Below, in pieces: positions 1-5,763 of a stretch of DNA of 5,763 nucleotides. The DNA lies in assembly GCA_900552995.1 (NCBI GenBank), contig USBX01000066.1, positions 1-5,763 on the forward strand, in the 5' to 3' direction. The notes beneath the pieces are model-generated. The model was not told the origin of the DNA. It searched no databases and worked only from the letters and a program-made list of their open reading frames with translations. Position numbers and translations under genes: made by a program. The DNA is from an uncultured Collinsella sp. (GTDB lineage: Bacteria > Actinomycetota > Coriobacteriia > Coriobacteriales > Coriobacteriaceae). The first letter of the stretch is position 1; every line of letters starts with the position of its first letter.

Positions 1-786
1 CGGCGCCACGCTCACCGCACAGGCGAAGCGCTCGGTCACAAAGGCGGCTTGATCACTTTCGCTGCCGCCCGGCATGTCATTCGCCGTCAGCACCACATGG
101 CAGCGCGTCGCCAACGCGGTGTCGGCCATCGTGGAAACGAGCTCGCGAAGGCGCTGGGGGCCAACCGCATTCCAGCCCGCAATGCAAAGTGTCAGCCCCG
201 TTTGGAACAACGGCGATTCGGCGCTTTTGAGCACGTGGCGCCAACCGCGATCGGTAAGCTCATCGAGCGCAACGGCAACAAAGGGTTGATCGGCAAAAGG
301 ACCGTCCAGATAGAGGCGCTTGGCGATCTCGATCTGACCCGCTCCCAGCTCGCCCTCGAGCATAAGGGGCACACCGCGCGCGTAGCTCTCGGCGACCGGC
401 GCAGCTACCGAGGCCGCCCCCTCAACGATGCCGTACGCGCTCGATTCGTAGCGGGCCTCAACTTCGTCGGCGTTGAGCCACTCGATGCCCGCATGTGCCG
501 CGGCGCCGCGCACCTCGCGGACCACGACGACCCAAAGGCCCCCACCCTCTTTGTCGGTGGGGCGAACGGTCAGGCTCAGGCGCGTACCCGCGCGCCCCAT
601 AACCAGACGCGCGCCGTCTCCTATACGGTCGAGGCGCTCAGCGACAAAAGCCGCCACATCCCGCTCAAGCGCCGCGTCATTCATGGTCGAAATCACGACG
701 TCCCCACGCGCATCGATTGCCAATGCCGAGGCCCCGGCAGCAGCCAGGGCCTCGGTCAAGATGTTCAGCTTGGCATCGCTATTCAT
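1..786 (-). CDS. Partial regulator-like protein: PAS-like N-terminus plus degenerate sigma-54-activator-type AAA+ region
   Basis: The frame is open for 262 codons from ATG at 786-784 to base 1, so the C-terminus is missing. An AGGGG ribosome site sits about 7 bases before the ATG. Residues 1 to about 95 look PAS-like: a strand with ALAIDARGDVVIST (21-34) and later strands ending WVVVVREV (85-92). Residues about 120-262 follow the outline of a bacterial enhancer-binding AAA+ domain. GELGAGQIE (145-153) stands where GETGTGKE is usual, followed by PFVAV (168-172), TLCI (199-202) and VVLTAND (231-237). The Walker A lysine is replaced by Gln, no GAFTGA loop is visible, and no acidic Walker B motif is seen, so ATP hydrolysis and sigma-54 activation look unlikely. 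TyrR-type regulators also lack GAFTGA and work with sigma-70. A C-terminal DNA-binding domain would be expected but lies outside the window. The open frame is solid; the family call is a by-eye pattern match. The Arg-rich plus-strand frame over the same bases is a shadow. Confidence 0.72.
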   Translation of the reverse strand, partial: MNSDAKLNILTEALAAAGASALAIDARGDVVISTMNDAALERDVAAFVAERLDRIGDGARLVMGRAGTRLSLTVRPTDKEGGGLWVVVVREVRGAAAHAGIEWLNADEVEARYESSAYGIVEGAASVAAPVAESYARGVPLMLEGELGAGQIEIAKRLYLDGPFADQPFVAVALDELTDRGWRHVLKSAESPLFQTGLTLCIAGWNAVGPQRLRELVSTMADTALATRCHVVLTANDMPGGSESDQAAFVTERFACAVSVAP

Positions 787-837
787 GATTTGCCCCTGTC
801 CGCGGCGACGTGCATCCGCCGACGGTCGCACGACCGA

Positions 838-873
838 GTGTTTCAAAATTGAACGATATTGTTCACCAAACAC
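838..873. promoter_or_regulatory. Nested palindrome and -10-like hexamer upstream of the partial regulator
   Basis: TGAACGATATTGTTCA (850-865) is an inverted repeat matching its own complement at 14 of 16 positions. It is bracketed by GTGTTT (838-843) and AAACAC (868-873), and overlaps a second imperfect palindrome, TTCAAAATTGAA (842-853). Read on the minus strand, 872-877 is TATAGT, a good -10 hexamer for the gene starting at 786, but no convincing -35 lies before it. The palindrome would then sit just downstream of the transcription start, a common repressor position. Autoregulation by the downstream protein is only a guess. On the plus strand, TTGAAC (849-854) could equally be a weak -35. 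Confidence 0.4.
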
Positions 874-891
874 TATAGGGCAGAAAGCGCC

Positions 892-1016
892 GTCCTGCGA
901 GTATAAGTGTTGCCCCGCATCGCCATCCTGGCGGGGCGATAAGAGCTCTTCGGGACTTATAAACCTGCGGACAAGCCATACCCGCAAGAGCTCCTATCGC
1001 TCCACCGCAGGCTTGC
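892..1016. other. Dense overlapping inverted repeats: possible structured RNA or attenuator
   Basis: Several helices can form here, and some exclude each other. Helix A: GCCCCGC (912-918) with GCGGGGC (931-937). Helix B: 933-948 with 988-1003, 16 pairs with one mismatch (942/994) and one G-U. Hairpin D inside the loop of B: TGCGG (966-970) with CCGCA (982-986). Helix C: CCTGCGG (964-970) with CCGCAGG (1005-1011). Also TATAAGT (902-908) with ACTTATA (955-961). A and B compete for 933-937; C would cross B as a pseudoknot or replace it. No U-tract follows any stem on either strand, so a simple terminator is not supported. The block lies between yeiH and the partial regulator, both on the minus strand, so it could be a yeiH 3' end, a 5' leader or a separate small RNA. 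I recognise no known RNA family. Confidence 0.35.
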
Positions 1017-1020
1017 GCTC

Positions 1021-1041
1021 ACCAGCAACCAGCAACCAGCA
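1021..1041. repeat. Triplicated 7-base tandem repeat
   Basis: ACCAGCA is repeated three times without interruption, just downstream of the yeiH stop codon. It is non-coding on the assigned strand. It may simply be replication slippage; no function is evident. Confidence 0.7.
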
Positions 1042-1059
1042 CGCGAATAAGCTACTCCT

Positions 1060-2094
1060 CTACCAGATTCCCAGCACGTGCTGCATTCCCAAACTCATGC
1101 ACGCAATGCCAATCCAGCAGCAAAAGCCCAGCGCGATGGGCTTGCCGCCCTTTTTGACCAGCTCGACGATATCGGTATTAAAGCCAATAGCCGCCATGGC
1201 CATCACGATAAAGAACTTCGACAGCTCCTTGATGGGCGCCGTGATGGACACGGGAAGCTGAAGCACCGTGGTGATTACGCTCGCCAGCACAAAGAACAGC
1301 ACAAACATGGGAAACGCGCGTTTAAGCGAGAACGTGCTTTTGGCGTCGCCGCCGGCCTTGCGCGCCAGATGCATCTGCCAGCATGCGAGGACCAACGTGA
1401 TGGGAATAATGGCCAGCGTCCTGGTGAGCTTGACCACCGTGGCGCTCTCGAGCACATTGGCGCCGGGATGCATGCTGTCCCAAGCGCTCGCTGCAGCCGT
1501 TACGGACGAGGTGTCGTTGATGGCGGTGCCGGCAAACAGGCCAAAGCCCTCGTTGGTCAGCCCGAGCATACCGCCGAGCGTCGGAAACACGAGCGCCGCG
1601 ATAACGTTAAACAGGAAGATGACCGAAATAGCCTGGGCAATCTCGCGATCGTCGGCATCGATGACGGGCGCGGTCGCGGCGATGGCAGAACCGCCGCAAA
1701 TCGACGAACCCACACCCACAAGCGTCGCGATCTTGCCCGGCACGTTCATAACGCGGCAGAGCACAAAGGCGATGACAAGCGAGGTCGAGATTGTCGCCAC
1801 GATAATCGGTAGCGACTGGGCGCCCTTGGACAGAATCTGGGAGAGGTTCATGCCAAAGCCAAGCAGGATAACCGCGTACTGCAAGACTTTTTTAGACGTA
1901 TAGGTGACACCGGCGGCGAGCTGTTCGCGGCGATTCTTGGGAAAGACGAGCGCCAGAACCATGCCAAAGAGGATGGCGAATACCGGCCCACCGACCACCT
2001 CAATCTGTTTGCCGAGCAGCGTTGCGGGGATAGCGATGATCAGGCAGAACAAGACACCCTTCCAGCGCTCGCGTACGATATTCGCCAGTTGCAT
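1060..2094 (-). CDS. yeiH: YeiH/UPF0324 family membrane protein (putative sulfate exporter family)
   Basis: A 344-residue polytopic inner-membrane protein, about the usual length for the UPF0324 (YeiH) family. Roughly ten hydrophobic segments are visible, at about 11-29, 33-51, 68-88, 94-116, 122-145, 154-178, 184-202, 218-240, 260-280, 294-306 and 317-337; some may be re-entrant rather than spanning. Glycine/serine-rich signatures typical of the family are present: GVGSSICGGSAI (127-138) and GTAINDTSSVTAA (189-201), followed by KLTRT (222-226). Family members are annotated as putative sulfate exporters, but the substrate is poorly established and nothing in the neighbourhood (no cysteine or taurine genes) confirms it. 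The ATG at 2094 is preceded by an AAGGA ribosome site at about 7 bases. The gene is transcribed divergently from the GntR regulator, which is its most likely controller; many homologues pair with a LysR-type regulator instead. The stop is TAG at 1062-1060. Confidence 0.93.
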   Translation of the reverse strand: MQLANIVRERWKGVLFCLIIAIPATLLGKQIEVVGGPVFAILFGMVLALVFPKNRREQLAAGVTYTSKKVLQYAVILLGFGMNLSQILSKGAQSLPIIVATISTSLVIAFVLCRVMNVPGKIATLVGVGSSICGGSAIAATAPVIDADDREIAQAISVIFLFNVIAALVFPTLGGMLGLTNEGFGLFAGTAINDTSSVTAAASAWDSMHPGANVLESATVVKLTRTLAIIPITLVLACWQMHLARKAGGDAKSTFSLKRAFPMFVLFFVLASVITTVLQLPVSITAPIKELSKFFIVMAMAAIGFNTDIVELVKKGGKPIALGFCCWIGIACMSLGMQHVLGIW

Positions 2095-2257
2095 ATGGGA
2101 TTCCTTCTTTCTCTTTCACGTTTGCGACGGCTTATGATACGGCAACATTGGGCATAGCCTTGCGCAAATACAGACTAAGATGCCGCAATAGTTCTCGGGC
2201 GACAGCCGAATTACCCTCCGCGGAGAGCTGATTCGCGGCATAATTAACAACTGACAT
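2095..2257. promoter_or_regulatory. Divergent yeiH-gntR control region
   Basis: This 163-base gap must hold both promoters. On the minus strand, TATCAT (complement of 2134-2139) is a fair -10 for yeiH, but no good -35 is visible. On the plus strand, CATAAT (2239-2244) is a possible -10 close to gntR, again without a clear -35. Two short perfect palindromes could be operator cores: TTGCGCAA (2160-2167) and CTCCGCGGAG (2216-2225). GCCGCAAT near 2182 and ATTCGCGGC (2231-2239) form a further imperfect inverted pair. No classical FadR-type site was recognised. The individual sites are tentative; the regulatory role of the gap is inferred from the divergent layout. Confidence 0.45.
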
Positions 2258-2989
2258 ATGAGTTTGATAGAACAGTTGCGAGGCGCTATGGAAGAATCGA
2301 TGCACGTCGGCGAGCAGGAAACGAGCCTACAGGACCAGTCCTACCACACCATTCGACGCAAAATCGTCTACCTGGACTATAAGCCGGGCGAAAAGCTGGG
2401 CGTCAAGCAGCTTTGCGATGACCTGGACATGGGTCGCACGCCCGTGCGCGAGGCTTTGGTTCGCTTGGCGCAGGAAGGCCTGGTGCGCACCGTGCCCCAG
2501 AGCGGCACCTACGTCTCACCCATCAACCTCACCCTTGCCGAGAGTGCCTGTTACATCCGCGAGCATCTGGAAAAGCAGGTGATCGTGGAGTGCTGTGCGC
2601 GCGCCACGTCGGCCGGCATCGAGCAGCTCGACCGCGCCATCGTGCTGCAGGAAAAGGCCATGGCCGAAGAGGATCGCATCGGCTTCTTTTTGAGCGACAA
2701 CCTCATGCATCACATGATTTTTAGCATCGCATGTCGCAGCACCGTGTGGTCGTGGCTCGAAGAGACCAATGCCGACCTGGAGCGCTTCCGCTGGCTGCGC
2801 GCCGCCACGCAGGTTCTCGACAATCAGGACATCGTGAACGAGCACAAGCAGATTCGCCGCGCTATCGCCGGTCGCGACCCCATCGAAGCGAGCTTTTTGG
2901 TCAGCAAGCACCTGCATATGATGTTCCGCAACCAGACCGAGGTCCTGGACCAATATCCCAAGTACTTCGAGACCAGCAAGCTCCGCTAA
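2258..2989 (+). CDS. GntR-family transcriptional regulator, FadR/FCD subfamily
   Basis: A 243-residue cytoplasmic DNA-binding protein. Residues about 25-90 are the winged helix-turn-helix, with the hallmark GRTPVREALVRLAQEGLV (59-76) and wing QSGTYV (81-86). Residues about 95-230 are an all-helical FCD ligand-binding domain. Its metal-site pattern is intact: D147-x3-H151, then H196-x21-H218. It therefore probably binds a metal-coordinated carboxylate-type effector, whose identity cannot be read from sequence. The first ATG (2258) has no clear ribosome site and lies only about 13 bases after a possible -10. An in-frame ATG at 2288 has GAGG (2279-2282) five bases before it and may be the true start, giving a 233-residue protein. 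It is divergent from yeiH, which it probably regulates, and convergent with glmS. The stop TAA (2987-2989) is followed directly by a strong hairpin. Confidence 0.92.
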   Translation: MSLIEQLRGAMEESMHVGEQETSLQDQSYHTIRRKIVYLDYKPGEKLGVKQLCDDLDMGRTPVREALVRLAQEGLVRTVPQSGTYVSPINLTLAESACYIREHLEKQVIVECCARATSAGIEQLDRAIVLQEKAMAEEDRIGFFLSDNLMHHMIFSIACRSTVWSWLEETNADLERFRWLRAATQVLDNQDIVNEHKQIRRAIAGRDPIEASFLVSKHLHMMFRNQTEVLDQYPKYFETSKLR

Positions 2990-2996
2990 CCTGCCA

Positions 2997-3035
2997 AAAC
3001 CACCACAAAGGGGACAGACACCTTTGTGGTGGTTT
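2997..3035. terminator. 15-bp perfect hairpin after gntR; copy 1 of a dispersed palindromic repeat
   Basis: AAACCACCACAAAGG (2997-3011) pairs perfectly with CCTTTGTGGTGGTTT (3021-3035) around a 9-base loop. It starts 8 bases after the gntR stop and ends in a short T run, so it can serve as a rho-independent terminator for gntR; the A run at the other end lets it act in the opposite direction too. A 39-base copy with 36 identical positions lies at 5107-5145, upstream of glmS, so it is also a repeat element rather than a plain terminator. Confidence 0.75.
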
Positions 3036-3043
3036 CTCCGTAC

Positions 3044-3084
3044 AAAAAGGCCCGGCTCTGTTTGATGACGCGGAGCCGGGCCTT
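3044..3084 (-). terminator. Rho-independent terminator of glmS
   Basis: On the minus strand, AAGGCCCGGCTC (complement of 3084-3073) pairs with GAGCCGGGCCTT (complement of 3058-3047). The perfect 12-bp GC-rich stem has a 14-base loop and is followed by a run of five U (complement of 3048-3044). It begins about 24 bases after the glmS stop. No T run follows the stem on the plus strand, which ties it to glmS. Confidence 0.9.
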
Positions 3085-3107
3085 GGTCGTTATAACGGCG
3101 GAACCAA

Positions 3108-4955
<1,848 letters not shown>

Positions 4956-5014
4956 AGGATAAATCCCTTCGTTCGCGTGACTGCAAGACGTCCACGCACA
5001 GGGGGCGCTGAGAC

Positions 5015-5050
5015 GTATAACGTTCGAGTATTGTACTCACGCAAGCGCAA
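5015..5050 (-). promoter_or_regulatory. glmS: Candidate glmS promoter elements
   Basis: On the minus strand, TACAAT (complement of 5035-5030) is a good -10 hexamer, about 75 bases before the glmS ATG, centred in the short palindrome GAGTA-TTG-TACTC (5026-5038). A second option is TTATAC (complement of 5020-5015) with TTGCGT (complement of 5044-5039) as -35 at an 18-base spacing. Neither has a perfect partner, so the exact start is uncertain. The leader (4956 to about 5020) contains no recognised riboswitch. Confidence 0.4.
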
Positions 5051-5056
5051 GCTGAT

Positions 5057-5090
5057 ATACCAGAAGTGGTATCTCAACTTAGATACCACT
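5057..5090. promoter_or_regulatory. Operator-like cluster of three TGGTAT half-sites upstream of glmS
   Basis: AGTGGTATCT (5065-5074) and AGATACCACT (5081-5090) form a perfect 10-bp inverted repeat around six bases. The left arm also pairs with a third half-site: ATACCA (5057-5062), GAAG, TGGTAT (5067-5072). Three evenly arrayed half-sites just upstream of the glmS promoter look like a binding array for a dimeric repressor. The AGTGGT/ACCACT words resemble sites of GntR/HutC-type amino-sugar regulators (NagR/DasR class, TGGT..ACCA), though the spacing differs. No such regulator is encoded in the window. Confidence 0.55.
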
Positions 5091-5103
5091 CGATGCACAC
5101 ATG

Positions 5104-5148
5104 CCCAAACCACCACGATGGGGACAGGCACCTTTGTGGTGGTTTGGG
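5104..5148. repeat. Copy 2 of the dispersed palindromic repeat, between glmS and lacI
   Basis: The core 5107-5145 matches 2997-3035 at 36 of 39 positions, in the same orientation, including the GGGGACAG loop motif. Flanking CCC/GGG lengthens the stem to 18 positions (5104-5121 with 5131-5148), with one T-T mismatch (5119/5133) and one G-T pair (5117/5135). Here it sits upstream of both neighbouring genes, so it does not end a known transcript. This supports a mobile or amplified intergenic element (REP- or MITE-like) over a gene-specific terminator. Confidence 0.75.
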
Positions 5149-5182
5149 CTCCAGCGTTTGCCCAGATAAAACCTACCAAAAT

Positions 5183-5207
5183 AAACCTGTCCCTAATTGG
5201 CAGGTTT
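5183..5207. repeat. Hairpin with CCTGTCCC/GGCAGG words, next to the lacI promoter
   Basis: AAACCTG (5183-5189) pairs with CAGGTTT (5201-5207); T5190-G5200 and C5191-G5199 can extend the stem. It carries CCTGTCCC, the reverse of the GGGACAGG motif in the repeat loop at 5121-5128, and TTGGCAGGTT (5198-5207), whose complement AACCTGCCAA also occurs at 2988-2997 next to copy 1. It may be a fragment or relative of the same repeat family. It touches the lacI -35. Confidence 0.4.
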
Positions 5208-5237
5208 TGACACCCTAGGGGCGGGCGATGCTACAAT
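5207..5237 (+). promoter_or_regulatory. Promoter of the LacI-family gene
   Basis: A perfect -35 TTGACA (5207-5212) is followed after 19 bases by -10 TACAAT (5232-5237, five of six consensus positions). The spacer is two bases longer than ideal and contains the palindrome CCCTAGGG (5213-5220). Predicted transcription start is near 5244, giving a leader of about 29 bases. Confidence 0.7.
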
Positions 5238-5248
5238 CTGGCTTGTAC

Positions 5249-5262
5249 TTGAAACGCATCAA
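5249..5262. promoter_or_regulatory. CG-centred operator candidate for LacI-type autoregulation
   Basis: TTGAAACGCATCAA has matching TTGA/TCAA ends and a central CG (10 of 14 positions symmetric), the usual layout of LacI-family operators. It lies just downstream of the predicted start and ahead of the AAAGGGG ribosome site, where bound repressor would block transcription. Autoregulation is inferred from position and form. Confidence 0.4.
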
Positions 5263-5272
5263 AGGGGCCGCT

Positions 5273-5713
5273 ATGGCAAAGGTAAAAATCAGCGATGTCG
5301 CGCGCGAGGCGGGAGTCTCGCTGGGCACGGTTTCCAACGCGCTCAACCATCCCGAAAAGCTGCGCCCCGAGACCCTCAAACTTATCAACGAAACCATCAA
5401 TCGACTGGGCTACCTGCCCAACCAAAGCGCCCGTCAGCTCGCAGGCGGCGCCACCAAGTCCTTTGGCCTAGTCCTCCCCCGCCTCGACCACGGCTTCTCG
5501 CTCCAAATTGCCAGCGGCGCCCACAACGAGGCCCGCAAGCACGGCTACGATTTACTCATCGCCAATGCCGATAACGACGATATTCTCGAGGATCATTACC
5601 TGCGCTATTTTATGGGCACGCAGATGTCCGGCGTCATGGTTCAGCCCATGGCGTCTCCCGACTGGCACCCCGCCATGACCAAGATGCCCGTGCCGATCGT
5701 CCATCTTGACATC
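5273..5713 (+). CDS. LacI-family transcriptional repressor, C-terminus lost at the contig end
   Basis: Only 147 genomic codons remain of a family usually about 330-350 residues long. Residues 5-24 form the N-terminal helix-turn-helix (ISDVAREAGVSLGTVSNAL, 6-24), followed by GYLPNQSARQL (46-56), the hinge helix with Leu56 as the likely minor-groove residue. From about residue 64 the periplasmic-binding-protein-like effector domain begins (FGLVLPRLDHGFS, 64-76; GYDLLIANAD, 91-100; SGVMVQP, 119-125). Such proteins repress sugar-use genes and release DNA on binding a sugar or sugar phosphate; the ligand cannot be told from this fragment. AAAGGGG (5261-5267) is the ribosome site, five bases before ATG. 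The frame runs on into adapter sequence and would add a false tail, LSLIHISEPTRHSLIS; the break is a sequencing artefact, not a mutation. Its targets probably lie downstream, outside the contig; glmS, divergent from it, is a less likely target. Confidence 0.93.
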
Positions 5714-5763
5714 CTGTCTCTTATACACATCTCCGAGCCCACGAGACACTCGCTAATCTCGTA
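5714..5763. other. Illumina Nextera adapter, i7 index and P7 start (non-biological)
   Basis: CTGTCTCTTATACACATCT (5714-5732) is the complement of the Tn5 mosaic end used in Nextera libraries. CCGAGCCCACGAGAC (5733-5747) completes the read-2 adapter. ACTCGCTA (5748-5755) is an 8-base i7 index, matching Nextera XT N716 from memory, and ATCTCGTA (5756-5763) begins the P7 sequence. These 50 bases should be trimmed. They are not a natural Tn5 insertion, because the index and P7 segments follow directly. Confidence 0.98.

Noticed and set aside
49..852. Plus-strand open frame of 267 codons at the left end
   Set aside because: Arg/His/Ala-rich product with no domain; the minus-strand frame over the same bases has a ribosome site, a sensible start and protein-like composition.
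1021..1041. CRISPR-like repetition
   Set aside because: The unit is only 7 bases, in direct tandem with no spacers.
1078..1903. Two plus-strand open frames opposite yeiH
   Set aside because: Both are antisense shadows of a clear membrane protein; low-complexity products with no recognisable domain.
4956..5056. glmS ribozyme in the glmS leader
   Set aside because: An AGCGCC word occurs on the transcribed strand near 5004-5010, but the rest of the conserved ribozyme core was not found and the leader is too short for the full fold. A covariance search with the Rfam glmS model would settle it.
5714..5732. Tn5 mosaic end suggesting a natural transposon insertion
   Set aside because: It is followed by the read-2 adapter, index and P7 bases, which exist only in sequencing libraries.
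5552..5749. Minus-strand open frame of 65 codons at the right end
   Set aside because: Its first residues (MSRGLGDVYKRQ) are translated adapter, and the rest is antisense to lacI.

Overview
This 5,763-base window looks like a chromosomal piece of a GC-rich Gram-positive bacterium, most plausibly a gut actinobacterium of the Coriobacteriia (Collinsella-like). That assignment is inference from base composition, codon use, gene content and the repeat style; no rRNA or other phylogenetic marker is present. The right-hand end is not genomic. From 5714 to 5763 the bases are an Illumina Nextera adapter, an 8-base index and the start of the P7 sequence, so the window is probably a draft contig that runs to its end here.

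Layout from left to right. (1) Positions 1-786, minus strand: the first 262 residues of a regulator-like protein, cut by the window edge, with a PAS-like N-terminus and a degenerate sigma-54-activator-type AAA+ region. (2) Positions 787-1059: a gap with no gene, holding a nested palindrome and -10-like hexamer in front of gene 1, a dense set of mutually exclusive inverted repeats (possible structured RNA) and a 7-base triplet repeat. (3) Positions 1060-2094, minus strand: a YeiH/UPF0324 membrane protein (putative sulfate exporter family). (4) Positions 2258-2989, plus strand: a GntR/FCD regulator, divergent from yeiH. (5) Positions 3108-4955, minus strand: complete glmS, which makes glucosamine-6-phosphate, the entry point to UDP-GlcNAc and peptidoglycan; it converges on gntR, with two strong hairpins between them. 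(6) Positions 4956-5272: a divergent control region with an operator-like cluster on the glmS side, a second copy of the intergenic palindrome, and a promoter plus CG-centred operator candidate for the next gene. (7) Positions 5273-5713, plus strand: the first 147 residues of a LacI-family repressor, cut off by the adapter.

The genes do not form one pathway. Two divergent pairs (yeiH/gntR and glmS/lacI) suggest local regulator-target pairing, clearer for gntR/yeiH than for lacI, whose targets probably lie beyond the contig end. No mobile-element gene, CRISPR array, tRNA or rRNA was seen. The items most worth following up are the degenerate AAA+ regulator, the structured segment near 900-1015, the TGGTAT operator cluster upstream of glmS, and the near-identical palindromes on both sides of glmS.
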